A program made the position numbers and the translations under genes. The notes beneath the pieces were generated by a model. That model did not search any database, was not told where the DNA came from, and saw only the letters and a program-made list of their open reading frames with translations. A DNA stretch of 45,083 bases from Chloroflexota bacterium (lineage in GTDB: Bacteria; Chloroflexota; Limnocylindria; Limnocylindrales; Limnocylindraceae), in the NCBI GenBank assembly GCA_003670745.1, contig QWQR01000005.1, positions 1-45,083 of the forward strand, read 5' to 3'. Of this stretch, positions 1 through 9,565 are shown piece by piece; the first letter of the stretch is position 1, and every line of letters begins with the position of its first letter.

Positions 1-1411
1 GGTAGCGATCTTCGGTCGGCAGGTTCATGGTGTAGCCGAGCGCCATGCCGCGGCTGATGGTCGTGACCTTGCTCACCGGGTCGCACTTTTCAAGGATGCG
101 GCCGACCACTGCGTGGCCACCCTCGTGGTAGGCGATGATCTGCTTCTCTGGTTCGGTGATCAAGCGGCTCTTGCGCGCCGGACCGGCCATCACACGATCG
201 AGCGCCTCGGCGAACTCGTCCATGCCAACGCTGCGCTTGTTGCGACGCGCCGCAAGGATCGCCGCCTCGTTCATCAGGTTTGCAAGGTCGGCGCCTGAGA
301 ATCCAGGGGATCGACGCGCGATCTCTTCAAGGTTCACCGTCTTATCGAGCGGCTTCCCCTTTACATGCACTTTAAGAATGGCAAGGCGCCCCTTAAGGTC
401 TGGTCGGTCGAGAATCACCTGGCGATCGAAGCGACCCGGGCGCAAAAGGGCTGGATCCAGCACGTCGGGGCGGTTCGTCGCGGCGATCAGGATGATGTTC
501 GTCCCTGTCTCAAAGCCGTCCATCTCAACGAGGATCTGGTTCAATGTCTGCTCGCGCTCGTCGTGCGAGCCGCCAAGTCCAGCGCCGCGCTGGCGCCCCA
601 CTGCGTCGATCTCGTCAATGAACACAATGCACGGCGCGTTGCGCTTCGCCTGGTCGAATAGGTCGCGCACGCGCGACGCACCGACGCCGACGAACATCTC
701 TACGAATTCAGAGCCAGAGATGCTGAAGAACGGCACCCCCGCCTCGCCGGCAACCGCACGCGCGAGCAGGGTCTTACCGGTGCCAGGGGATCCGATCAGC
801 AGCACGCCCTTTGGGATCTTTGCGCCGAGGGATTCGAAGCGTTCGGGGAACTTGAGGAACTCGACCACCTCGGCGAGCTCGACCTTCGCCTCGTCGACCC
901 CCGCCACATCCGCAAAGGTAACCGGCGTCTTGTTCGCAACGAACATGCGCGCCTTGCTCTTACCGAAGCTCATCGCTTGATTGTTCTGCCCCTGGGCGCT
1001 GCGCATCATGAAGACAAAGAGGCCACCGATAAGCAGCACTGGAAGGAAGGCGCTCAACAGCAGGCTGATCAGCTGGCCAGAGCCGTCGGGCTGCTTGGCG
1101 CCAAAGGCGATCCCGGCGGGATCAACGCTGCCCGCGGTCGCAGCTGCGACAAGGTCGCCGTAGACATCGGTCAGCTGGGTAGGAACCTCAACCTGATAGG
1201 TCTCAGGCGGCGTCTTGGTGTTCGTGACGGTGAGCGTCTGCTCCTGCTGCATCACCTTCGACACGCTCCCCGACTTCACGTCGGCGAGGAAGGCGGAGTA
1301 ATCGCGGCTCGGAGCTGGGGTCGGCGACAAGAGGACGCTGCCAAGGAGCACCACGCTCCCCATCAGCAGGATCAGCATCACGGCGCCGTTGCGGAAGGCC
1401 TTCGGGATCAT
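1..1411 (-). CDS. ftsH: ATP-dependent zinc metalloprotease FtsH (C-terminus beyond the left edge)
   Basis: My minus-strand translation from ATG at 1411: [16 protein letters not shown]... TM segments, GSPGTGKT Walker [29 protein letters not shown] region, HEGGHAV zinc motif near the edge. GGAGGUGA SD upstream. Absent from the ORF track because it runs off the window. Confidence 0.96.
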   Translation of the reverse strand, partial: MIPKAFRNGAVMLILLMGSVVLLGSVLLSPTPAPSRDYSAFLADVKSGSVSKVMQQEQTLTVTNTKTPPETYQVEVPTQLTDVYGDLVAAATAGSVDPAGIAFGAKQPDGSGQLISLLLSAFLPVLLIGGLFVFMMRSAQGQNNQAMSFGKSKARMFVANKTPVTFADVAGVDEAKVELAEVVEFLKFPERFESLGAKIPKGVLLIGSPGTGKTLLARAVAGEAGVPFFSISGSEFVEMFVGVGASRVRDLFDQAKRNAPCIVFIDEIDAVGRQRGAGLGGSHDEREQTLNQILVEMDGFETGTNIILIAATNRPDVLDPALLRPGRFDRQVILDRPDLKGRLAILKVHVKGKPLDKTVNLEEIARRSPGFSGADLANLMNEAAILAARRNKRSVGMDEFAEALDRVMAGPARKSRLITEPEKQIIAYHEGGHAVVGRILEKCDPVSKVTTISRGMALGYTMNLPTEDRY

Positions 1412-1457
1412 CGTTCACCTCCACTACTCTTCCGGCCCATCCGCCCCATGCGAGGTG

Positions 1458-1532
1458 TGGTGGCGAGGGCAGGAATCGAACCTGCGACCAAGGGCTTATG
1501 AATCCCCTGCTCTACCGCTGAGCTACCCCGCC
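1458..1532 (-). tRNA. tRNA-Met (CAT)
   Basis: Minus strand GGCGGGGTAGCTCAGCGGTAGAGCAGGGGATTCATAAGCCCTTGGTCGCAGGTTCGATTCCTGCCCTCGCCACCA. Cloverleaf folds with 7-bp acceptor, T-arm GCAGG-TTCGATT-CCTGC, anticodon loop TTCATAA and encoded CCA. Confidence 0.95.
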
Positions 1533-1602
1533 GCGCACGATACTGAGAGGATACCGAACCCGCGCCCCCAGCGCACCAACCGCTCTCGGGTAGGCTCCAG
1601 GC

Positions 1603-2076
1603 ATGCTCCGCATCCTCGCCCTCTGCCACGGGAACATCTGCCGCTCGCCGCTCGCCGAGGCGCTGCTCCGCGCTGCGATCGAGGCGGACCCGGCGCTCGT
1701 CGGGCGCGTGGAGGTGTCGAGCGCCGGGACCTCCGACGAGCACCTCGGTGAGGGGATGCATACCGAGAGCGCCTCGCTCCTCGCGGCGCGTGGCCTCTCA
1801 ACTCGCCATCGCGCGCGCCAGCTCGACCTACAACTCGCCGCCGAGCAAGATCTCATCCTCGCCGCCGATCACGCGAACCTGCGCGCCGCGTCGCAGTTGG
1901 TACCGCATGGGTCGGCGACCGAGCTCCGCCTCATTCGCGACTTCGACCCACACGCGGTCGGCGCCGATCTTGATGATCCGTGGGGGTACCCGTCGAGCGC
2001 CTACGAGCGCGCCGCGCGCGAGATTGAGGCGACGATCCCAGGTCTGCTCGCGGAGCTGCGACGCAGGCTCGCCTAG
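1603..2076 (+). CDS. low molecular weight protein-tyrosine phosphatase family protein
   Basis: N-terminal CHGNICRSP (CX5R variant) and C-terminal DLDDPWG motif. Confidence 0.9.
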   Translation: MLRILALCHGNICRSPLAEALLRAAIEADPALVGRVEVSSAGTSDEHLGEGMHTESASLLAARGLSTRHRARQLDLQLAAEQDLILAADHANLRAASQLVPHGSATELRLIRDFDPHAVGADLDDPWGYPSSAYERAAREIEATIPGLLAELRRRLA

Positions 2077-2091
2077 CGCTCGCTGAGCGCT
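2075..2091. terminator. candidate bidirectional hairpin between convergent genes
   Basis: AGCGCTC-GCT-GAGCGCT inverted repeat overlapping the LMW-PTP stop and just before the nucleoside hydrolase stop. No poly-T tract. Confidence 0.35.
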
Positions 2092-2094
2092 CGC

Positions 2095-3120
2095 CTAGTC
2101 GAAGGTCGCGATCGCCCCAATCAATAGATCGGCGAAGCGCGCCGAGTCGATCGAAACTGCAACATCTGCCGAGGCGCTGCGACTGCGCTCCACCAGCCGC
2201 TGCGGAAACCAGTCGACGATCGTGCGCCCGCGCGCGAGATCGCCGAGCTCCACGTCGACCGCGGCGTGTACCACGCCGACCAGATCGGGATCAACGAGGT
2301 GCGCAACGGCCACCGCATCGTGGATCGCGCAGAACTCCCACTCATAGCGCTCACGATGAAAGATCAGGAAGTAGCGCAACAGGTCGGCAAAGATCTTGCC
2401 GGCGCGATTACCGGCGGCGTCGAGGCGCGCGGTCTCGGCGGCGCCCATGCGCGCCAGGTGCGTTACGTCGAGCCCGACCATGGTGATCGGTATGCCGCTG
2501 GAGAAGACCTCTGCTGCGGCCTCGGGGTCCACGTACACGTTGAATTCAGCTGAAGCGGTGACGTTCCCCTCACCGATCGCACCGCCCATCCACGAGATGT
2601 GCGCGATCTTCTTCGCGAGTTCAGGGTGCGCGCGCAAGAAGAGGGCGATGTTCGTGAGCGGCCCAAGCGGCGCGAGCACCACCGGCTCGGGCGACGCTTC
2701 GACGAGCCGCGCGATCAGGTCAACGGCCCCCGCTTCGTGCACGCGCCCACCGGGCTCGGGCATCTCGGCGCCCTCGAGGCCCGACTCGCCATGCACGTAG
2801 GCGGCGGTAAAGAGTGGTCGCACGAGTGGCACCGCAGCGCCTGCAGCAACGGGCGTGTCGCCGGCTCCGAGCAGGGCGAGAACCCGCCGCGCATTTTCAA
2901 AGGTGCGTGGCAACGTTGCATTGCCGGCAACGGTCGTGACGCCGAGCAGCTTCAGCTCAGGTCGCGCGACGGCGATCGCGATCGCCATGGCGTCGTCGTG
3001 CCCCGGGTCGCAATCGATGATCAGTGGGAGCGGCTTCGCCACCGTGCCGACCGGCGCGCGGCGCGGCGAGGGCGGATACGGCGTGGAGAGCGGGAGTGGA
3101 TTCGGTCGCGGGGCGCTCAT
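2095..3120 (-). CDS. inosine/uridine-preferring nucleoside hydrolase family protein (copy 1)
   Basis: DCDPGHDDAMA motif, LGPLTNIA, WMGGAIGEGN, EFNVYVDPEAA. Start set at ATG 3120. Confidence 0.92.
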   Translation of the reverse strand: MSAPRPNPLPLSTPYPPSPRRAPVGTVAKPLPLIIDCDPGHDDAMAIAIAVARPELKLLGVTTVAGNATLPRTFENARRVLALLGAGDTPVAAGAAVPLVRPLFTAAYVHGESGLEGAEMPEPGGRVHEAGAVDLIARLVEASPEPVVLAPLGPLTNIALFLRAHPELAKKIAHISWMGGAIGEGNVTASAEFNVYVDPEAAAEVFSSGIPITMVGLDVTHLARMGAAETARLDAAGNRAGKIFADLLRYFLIFHRERYEWEFCAIHDAVAVAHLVDPDLVGVVHAAVDVELGDLARGRTIVDWFPQRLVERSRSASADVAVSIDSARFADLLIGAIATFD

Positions 3121-3133
3121 GATCGCAGTGCGC

Positions 3134-4162
3134 TCATGGCAGCGTGCGGTAGGCGTCGACGAGGAGCTGCACGAATCGCTCGCGATCAATCGTGAGGCCA
3201 ACGTCGCAATTTGCTTCGAGTCGATCGCGCTTCAGTCGATAGTCGGAGGCGTCGCCGATAGTGCGGCCGCGCGCAGGGCCGTTGGTGCCGTCGACCACCA
3301 CGCGGTAGCGCGCAACTCCAACGAGATCGGGGATCGCGAGGTGCAACACGGCGACCGCGTCGTGGATCGCCATCCACTCGTGCTGTCCCCACTCCTTGGC
3401 GCGCGCGAAGGCGAAGGCCAACAGTTCTGCTGCGACCTTCGCTGATGCGCCGGGGAGCGCCGCGAAGGTGGCAAGGTCATCGGCGCCGAGCGTCGCGTGA
3501 TGGGTCACGTCGAGGCCGATCATCGTGATTGGCAGGCCGCTCGCAAACACGATCTCTGCCGCCACCGGGTCGGCGTAAATGTTGAACTCTGCAGACGCCG
3601 TGGCGTTCCCCTCCCCAACCGATCCGCCCATCAGGCAGATCTCTGCGATCTTCGGCGCCAGGTGCGGGAAGCCGCGCAAGAGCATCGCAATGTTGGTGAG
3701 CGGGCCGACCGGCACCAGGGCGACAGGCTCGGGTGACGCCTCGATCAGTCGCACCATGAGCGCGACCGCTCCGCCCGGCTCGAGCGGCCGCGTCGCCTCG
3801 GCGAGCTTTGTTGCGCCGAGACCACTCTCGCCATGAATTTCAGTTGCGCGCTCGAGTGGACCGGAGAGTGGCCCCGCGGCCCCTTCGGCAACAGGAACAT
3901 CGTCGGCGCCGTACAGGTGCAGCAGGCGCCGCGCGTTATCGGTGCAGTGGTGTACGTCGGCATTTCCGCCAACGCTCGTCACGCCGAGCAACTTCAGCTC
4001 GGGTCGCGCCACCGCGACGGCGATCGCGAGCGCGTCGTCAAGGCCAGGGTCGGTGTCAAGGATGATCGGGAGCGGCTTTGCGGCGGTGCCGACCGGCGAG
4101 CGGCGCGGTGACAGCTTTGCGGCGTAGAAGGTTGGCCAGCCGATGCGCGGATCGGCGCTCAC
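3134..4162 (-). CDS. inosine/uridine-preferring nucleoside hydrolase family protein (copy 2)
   Basis: DTDPGLDDALA motif, VGPLTNIA, LMGGSVGEGN, EFNIYADPVAA. Colinear with copy 1. Confidence 0.92.
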   Translation of the reverse strand: MSADPRIGWPTFYAAKLSPRRSPVGTAAKPLPIILDTDPGLDDALAIAVAVARPELKLLGVTSVGGNADVHHCTDNARRLLHLYGADDVPVAEGAAGPLSGPLERATEIHGESGLGATKLAEATRPLEPGGAVALMVRLIEASPEPVALVPVGPLTNIAMLLRGFPHLAPKIAEICLMGGSVGEGNATASAEFNIYADPVAAEIVFASGLPITMIGLDVTHHATLGADDLATFAALPGASAKVAAELLAFAFARAKEWGQHEWMAIHDAVAVLHLAIPDLVGVARYRVVVDGTNGPARGRTIGDASDYRLKRDRLEANCDVGLTIDRERFVQLLVDAYRTLP

Positions 4163-4166
4163 CCTG

Positions 4167-5438
4167 CTACCCCTGCTCGTACGGGCGACCGGCCGACGCC
4201 GGGCCCCGCACGCGGCCGATCAGGCCAGCGACGACGATGATCGTCATCACGTACGGGACGGCGAGGAGCACCTGCGGCGGAAGCCCAACGCCAAGGATCG
4301 AGAGGAGCGTTTGCGTGGCATCGGCAAAGCCGAAGATGAGTGCTGCGCCGAACGCGTAGACGGGGTGCCAGGCACCAAAGATCAACGCGGCGAGCGCGAT
4401 GAAGCCGCGGCCGGAGCTGATCCCCATGCCGAATCCGCCGGTGCCGCTGAGCGCCAGGTATGACCCGGCAAATCCTGCAAGGGCACCCGCCAAGATCATT
4501 GAGCGGTAGCGGAGCTTAATCACGTCGACGCCCACGGTCCCTGCGGCGCTCGGCTGCTCACCAGAGGCGCGCAGTCGAAGTCCCCAACGCGTCTTGAAGA
4601 TCGCGTAGGTGAAGAATCCGACGAGAAGTACGGCGACGTAGAAGTACGGCGACAAGTTGAAGAAGATGTTGCCGATCACCGGGATGTCGCTCAGCACCGG
4701 AATGGTGACCGGGTCGATATTGACCGGCTGATTCAGATCGGGGTAGCGCTGGAGAACGCGCAGGTAGAGGAAGTTCGTGATGCCGAGGGCGCCGATGTTG
4801 ATGATCGTTCCGGCGACGATCTGGTCGACCTTGTAGCGCAGGCCAAGCACCGCGAGCAGCAGGCCAACGGCCGCGCCGATGAGCAGCCCAGCAATCGGTC
4901 CAGCGATCGCGACCCCGAAGAGGCTCGACGCCACAGCGCCCGCGAGTGCGCCGAGGAGGAACTTCCCTTCAATCGCAATGTTCAGCACGCCGCTCCGCTC
5001 AGAGATGATCCCGGCGAGCGAGCCAATGGCAACGGGCGCTGCGTAGTTCAGCGTGCCGGTGAAGAGCACGGTGAGATTGGCCGCCGTGCCGTCGAGGAGC
5101 GCACCGACGGTCGCGACCGCATAGAACGGCGCGGCGATGCCGATGGCGGCGCGCCAGCGGAACGAGGCGCCGCGCAGGAACTGCAGCGTGGCGATCGCAC
5201 CCGAAATCGCACCGGAGATGAGCCAGGGCACGGCGATCGGGAAGGTGAGGATGATGTCTTTGCCGCCGATCTTGTCGATCCAGAACGAGAAGATCGCCTC
5301 CTTCGCCCCCGCTGCCGAGGCGGCGCTGAAGGAGGCAAGGGTGAAGAGCAGGAAGATGACCGCGCGAATGCGGGCCGATCGCAGCGCTGCGCGCTGCTCA
5401 GCGCTCTCAGCGACAGCGCTCATCACGGCGGTGCTCAT
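4167..5438 (-). CDS. nucleoside ABC transporter permease (YufQ/NupQ-like)
   Basis: Multi-TM; SGVLNIAIEGKFLLGALAG signature of BMP-type permeases. 4-nt overlap with the next permease. Confidence 0.88.
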   Translation of the reverse strand: MSTAVMSAVAESAEQRAALRSARIRAVIFLLFTLASFSAASAAGAKEAIFSFWIDKIGGKDIILTFPIAVPWLISGAISGAIATLQFLRGASFRWRAAIGIAAPFYAVATVGALLDGTAANLTVLFTGTLNYAAPVAIGSLAGIISERSGVLNIAIEGKFLLGALAGAVASSLFGVAIAGPIAGLLIGAAVGLLLAVLGLRYKVDQIVAGTIINIGALGITNFLYLRVLQRYPDLNQPVNIDPVTIPVLSDIPVIGNIFFNLSPYFYVAVLLVGFFTYAIFKTRWGLRLRASGEQPSAAGTVGVDVIKLRYRSMILAGALAGFAGSYLALSGTGGFGMGISSGRGFIALAALIFGAWHPVYAFGAALIFGFADATQTLLSILGVGLPPQVLLAVPYVMTIIVVAGLIGRVRGPASAGRPYEQG

Positions 5439-6631
5439 GCGGTCGCCTCCTTCACTCGTCGCTTAAACGGCGACCTGATCAACCGTTGGGTGAGGCTCGG
5501 CGCGGCGATGAACATGATCACCAGCGCTTGGATGAAGAAGAGCAGGTCGATTGGTATCCCGGTGTTGAGTCCCATGAGCGCGCCGCCGTTACGGAGCGCG
5601 CCGAAGACGAGTGATGTCGCCACCACACCGCTCGGCCGCGTGCCGCCGACGAGGGCGATCGCGATCGCCGTAAAGCCAACGCCGCCAGAGATCGCCGTCG
5701 TGAGTTGCTTCACCGTACCGACCACCTCAAAGGCACCGCCGATGCCGGCGATCGCACCTGAGATGAGCATGGCGATCACCACCGACGAGGCGGCGCCCAT
5801 GCCGGCGTAGCGTGCCGCCGGAAGGTTGAGCCCTGCGGCGCGCAGCTCGAAGCCCTTAGCTGTGCGCCACAAGAACCAGCTCACCACCACGGCGAGGAGG
5901 AGCGCAACGATGAATCCGAGGTGGAGTCGCAGCGCTTCGATCGGCAGGATCGTGGGGATCACGACGAACTTGTCGAGCGCCTTTGAGATGGGCTGGGTGC
6001 GATCCTCGCGCTGGATCAACTCCCAGTTGACGAGCAAGAAGAAGATGAAGAGGTTGGCAATGTAGTTGAGCATGATCGTGGTGATCACCTCGCTCGCGCC
6101 GACGCGCGCCTTGAGGATGCCTGGAATAAATGCCCACGCGGCGCCGAAGAGGGCACCAAGCGCGACGACGCCGAGGATGGTGATCGGTGTTGGGAGCCCA
6201 GCGCCACCGAGGACGATGGCTGCGATCGTGCCGCCGAGGGCGCCCATCATGAACTGCCCCTCACCTCCGATATTGAAAACGCCGGTTCGGAAGGAGACCA
6301 TCACGGCGAGGCCAACGAACATCAGCGGCACCGATGCGAGGAGCGTCTCAGTGATCGGTCGGAAGGCCTTCGCCCAGAGCACGGCATCGCCACCAGCGGC
6401 GATCGCCTTGCCGAACTTTGCAGGATCGCCGAACGCGCCCATCAGCAGTGAGGTGTAGGCGAGGTAGACGCGCTGCACGCCGAGGACGATCGCGCCGAGC
6501 GGATCCTGCGGGATCTTACCCAGCACCTCGAGGTCCGAGAGCATGATCACGATCGCGCCAACAAGGAGCGCCACGAGCACCGAGATTGCGGGGAGACGAA
6601 TCGTTGCGAGGAGCTTGCGCAGACGCGTCAT
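5435..6631 (-). CDS. nucleoside ABC transporter permease (YufP/NupP-like)
   Basis: Multi-TM; TGVFNIGGEGQFMMGALGG signature. Overlaps the neighbouring ABC genes. Confidence 0.88.
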   Translation of the reverse strand: MTRLRKLLATIRLPAISVLVALLVGAIVIMLSDLEVLGKIPQDPLGAIVLGVQRVYLAYTSLLMGAFGDPAKFGKAIAAGGDAVLWAKAFRPITETLLASVPLMFVGLAVMVSFRTGVFNIGGEGQFMMGALGGTIAAIVLGGAGLPTPITILGVVALGALFGAAWAFIPGILKARVGASEVITTIMLNYIANLFIFFLLVNWELIQREDRTQPISKALDKFVVIPTILPIEALRLHLGFIVALLLAVVVSWFLWRTAKGFELRAAGLNLPAARYAGMGAASSVVIAMLISGAIAGIGGAFEVVGTVKQLTTAISGGVGFTAIAIALVGGTRPSGVVATSLVFGALRNGGALMGLNTGIPIDLLFFIQALVIMFIAAPSLTQRLIRSPFKRRVKEATA

Positions 6632-8136
6632 GCGACGGCACCACCCATAAGCAGGCCGACGCGCTCACGGGTTGCATCCTTGGCGTCGAGGATGCCGACG
6701 ATGCGCCCCTCGTACATCACGGCGACGCGGTCACCGAGGGCGAGCACCTCGTCGAGCTCGGTGCTGACGATCAACACGGCGGCGCCGGCGTCGCGTTGTT
6801 CAACGATGCGATGGTGGATGTATTCAATGGAGCCAACGTCAAGTCCGCGCGTCGGCTGCGCAGCGACCACGAGGCGCACGTCGCGACCGAACTCTCGGGC
6901 GACGATCACCTTCTGCTGGTTTCCGCCGGAGAGCGATGCAATGTCGGTGTCGATCGACGGCGTGCGCACGTCGAAGTCCTTGACCGCCTGGGTGGCGCGC
7001 GCGGCGATCGCCTTTAGGTCAAGGCGCCCCCCCGTGCTGAACGGCGGGCGGTGGTAGGCGTTCAGCACGTAGTTCTCGGCGACGGTCATCCCCTTGATCA
7101 TGCCGTCGCGGCTGCGATCCTCAGGGATGTGCGCGACGCCGGCGTCGGCGATGTGGCGCGGTGAACCGCCCTCGAGATGATTGCCGTCAAGGATGAGTGA
7201 CCCAGAGTCGATCGGGCGGAGCCCGGTGAGCGCCTCGACGAGCTCGGTTTGGCCGTTCCCCTGCACTCCAGCAACGGCAAGGATCTCACCAGCGTGCACT
7301 TCGAAGGAGGCCTCGTGTACCGCAACGCCACCGCGCCCGTCGAGCACGTTCATCGCCTGCACCTGAAGGATCGGCTTTCCGGGCTTTGAGGCGCCGCGCG
7401 AGACGGTGAGCTGCACCTCGCGGCCGACCATCATCTCGGCGAGCGACGAGGCGTCGGCCTTCGACGGCGTGGTGTTGCCAGCCACGGCGCCGCGTCGGAG
7501 CACCGTGATGCGATCGGCGACGGCGAGGACCTCGTTCAACTTGTGAGTGATGAAGATCACTGAGGTGCCAGCTTTGGCGAGGCCGCGAATGATCTCGAAG
7601 AGCTCCTCGGTCTCCTGGGGGGTGAGTACCGCCGACGGCTCGTCGAGCACCAGGATGTCGCTCTTTCGGTACAGCGCCTTCAGGATCTCCACGCGCTGGC
7701 GCACGCCGACAGGCAGGTTCTCGATCTTCGCGTCGGGGTCCACCGCAAGGCCGTAGCGCTCCGAGAGTTCAATGATCTGCTTGCGGGCAGTCGCGCGATC
7801 AAAGGTGCCGAGCGGCCCTGTCGTGGGCTCAGCACCGAGTGCTACTGATTCAATGACATCAAAGACCGGCACGAGCATGAAATGTTGGTGGACCATGCCG
7901 ATCCCTGCAGCGATCGCCTCGGCGGGGTCGCGGAAGACGCGCTCCGTACCGTCGATGAGGATCGCGCCAGAGTCTGGGCGATAGAGGCCCGAGAGGATGT
8001 TCATGAGGGTCGTCTTGCCGGCGCCGTTCTCACCGAGCAGGCCGAGCACCTCGCCCTTGTCTACCGCAATGGAGACGCGGTCGTTTGCCAGCACGCCAGG
8101 AAACTGCTTCGTGATTTCACGGAGCTCAAGACGCAT
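6628..8136 (-). CDS. nucleoside ABC transporter ATP-binding protein, two ABC domains (YufO/NupO-like)
   Basis: GENGAGKTTLMNILSG, VLDEPSAVLTPQE, second domain with LSGGNQQKVIVARE. Confidence 0.93.
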   Translation of the reverse strand: MRLELREITKQFPGVLANDRVSIAVDKGEVLGLLGENGAGKTTLMNILSGLYRPDSGAILIDGTERVFRDPAEAIAAGIGMVHQHFMLVPVFDVIESVALGAEPTTGPLGTFDRATARKQIIELSERYGLAVDPDAKIENLPVGVRQRVEILKALYRKSDILVLDEPSAVLTPQETEELFEIIRGLAKAGTSVIFITHKLNEVLAVADRITVLRRGAVAGNTTPSKADASSLAEMMVGREVQLTVSRGASKPGKPILQVQAMNVLDGRGGVAVHEASFEVHAGEILAVAGVQGNGQTELVEALTGLRPIDSGSLILDGNHLEGGSPRHIADAGVAHIPEDRSRDGMIKGMTVAENYVLNAYHRPPFSTGGRLDLKAIAARATQAVKDFDVRTPSIDTDIASLSGGNQQKVIVAREFGRDVRLVVAAQPTRGLDVGSIEYIHHRIVEQRDAGAAVLIVSTELDEVLALGDRVAVMYEGRIVGILDAKDATRERVGLLMGGAVA

Positions 8137-8195
8137 GGGCGGTGCAAACCTCCGACATCAATGGCCGCTGTGGCTGTTGCAACCTTTTGAGCATC

Positions 8196-8229
8196 CTCGG
8201 TCCTGGCGGGTTCCCCCGCCAGGACCGAG
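8196..8229 (-). other. very stable intra-operon hairpin (15-bp perfect stem, GGAA loop on the minus strand)
   Basis: Plus strand CTCGGTCCTGGCGGG-TTCC-CCCGCCAGGACCGAG. The transcribed minus strand gives loop GGAA (GNRA type). Lies between the binding-protein stop (8267) and the ATPase start (8136). No U-tract follows. Confidence 0.85.
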
Positions 8230-8266
8230 AGCTCACAGCGATTCGCGCGAGCGAATCGCCAACGAA

Positions 8267-9373
8267 CTACTTCGAGGTGAAGTAGTCCGAAACCTTGATC
8301 GAACCGTCCTTGATCCCCGCCGCGAGGGCGTCGACCTCAGACTTAAGGGCGTCGGTGATGAGTGCGCCGAACGTCGCGTTCCACGCCGCATCCTCCGAGT
8401 GCCAGGCCGAAAGGCCGACACCGCCGTTGGCGAGGGTACCGGTGAGGTTCTCACCACCCATGTCCCCGCCGTAGTTCTTCTGGATCGTCGCGAGGACGAC
8501 CGCACCGATCTTCTTCTCGGCCGAGTTCATCAACGTGCCGCAGTACTGCGGAAGCGTGAGGCACTGGTCCGAGTCCACGCCGACCGAGAACTTCTTCGCG
8601 GCGAGCATGGCCTCGTACGTCCCCTCACCGGTCTGACCGGCAACAGGGTGTACGACGTCGGCCTTCTGGCTCATGAACTGCTGAGCGGTCGTCTTGCCGA
8701 ACTCCTTGTTCCCCCACGGGTTATCGCTCGGGGCGAAGGTGCCACTCCCTGGTCGGGGAAGCGGCGTCCAGCCGAGGACGGTGACCTTCGTCCCCGTCTT
8801 CTTGGCGTAATAGTTCGCGCCTGCAACCCAGCCGTCCATGAAGCGCGTCACGCCACCGAATGGCTGACCGCCGTAGGTGGCAATAACCTTCGAGGTCGAG
8901 ATTGCAGCGGCCGCGTAGCCGGCGAGCATCGAGGCCTCGTCAATCTGGAAGTCGAGGCCGGTGAAGTTCGCAGGAACCTCGCCGTCGCCCCAGGTCGAGT
9001 CGACCCAGGCGAATGCGATCTCTGGATTTGCCTTGGTGGCGGCCACAACGGCCTCACCCTGGCTGAATCCGACGACGATGATCGACTTGCAGTCCTGATC
9101 GATCAGGAGCTGGATGTTCTTCGCGTAGTCGGTGGCACCCTTCGCCTCGGAATAGGCAACGGTGAAGCCCTCCTTCTCCGCGTTCTTGAGGCCCTCGTAG
9201 GCCGAGTCGTTGAAGCTCTTGTCGCCAATGCCGCCAACGTCAAAGGCGATGCACGCCTTGTAGTCGGCCTTCCCGGCGTCTGCAGAGGCGGACGGCGAAG
9301 CCGTCGAACCACCACAGGCAGCAACGAGAAGGGCGAGGATTGCGAGGAGCGCGAGGATTCGCGACTTCTGCAT
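8267..9373 (-). CDS. BMP family ABC transporter substrate-binding lipoprotein
   Basis: Signal peptide with lipobox LVAAC; FDVGGIGDKSFNDSAYEGL typical of BmpA/Med proteins. Confidence 0.93.
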   Translation of the reverse strand: MQKSRILALLAILALLVAACGGSTASPSASADAGKADYKACIAFDVGGIGDKSFNDSAYEGLKNAEKEGFTVAYSEAKGATDYAKNIQLLIDQDCKSIIVVGFSQGEAVVAATKANPEIAFAWVDSTWGDGEVPANFTGLDFQIDEASMLAGYAAAAISTSKVIATYGGQPFGGVTRFMDGWVAGANYYAKKTGTKVTVLGWTPLPRPGSGTFAPSDNPWGNKEFGKTTAQQFMSQKADVVHPVAGQTGEGTYEAMLAAKKFSVGVDSDQCLTLPQYCGTLMNSAEKKIGAVVLATIQKNYGGDMGGENLTGTLANGGVGLSAWHSEDAAWNATFGALITDALKSEVDALAAGIKDGSIKVSDYFTSK

Positions 9374-9425
9374 CTCTTCTGTTCCCTCCGCTAAAACGCT
9401 TGTCCGCGAGCAACGCCCACAGACG

Positions 9426-9443
9426 GGTCGGCAGACGCCGACC
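9426..9443 (-). promoter_or_regulatory. candidate leader hairpin upstream of the BMP gene
   Basis: GGTCGGC-AGAC-GCCGACC perfect inverted repeat in the add-to-BMP intergenic gap, about 50 nt upstream of the BMP start. Confidence 0.3.
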
Positions 9444-9565
9444 GCTGGAGGCATGGTGCCAGAAAGGTGGGTGGAGCGGGAGGGGGGTCGCGCCGCACGT
9501 TTTCCAGCGCGTTCGTGCGCGACGGGCAAGCCGAGGCGGCTACCTCTGCGGGGTCGGGCGCAGTG

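Noticed and set aside
1408-1761. 117-aa minus-strand ORF containing GSSAVEQGIHKPLVAGSIPALATTP
   Set aside because: This peptide is a translated tRNA gene (tRNA-Met at 1458-1532), a common annotation artefact.
7997-9394. 465-aa plus-strand ORF
   Set aside because: Antisense to the BMP lipoprotein and ABC ATPase genes; crosses the strong hairpin; Arg/Gly-rich with no domain signature.
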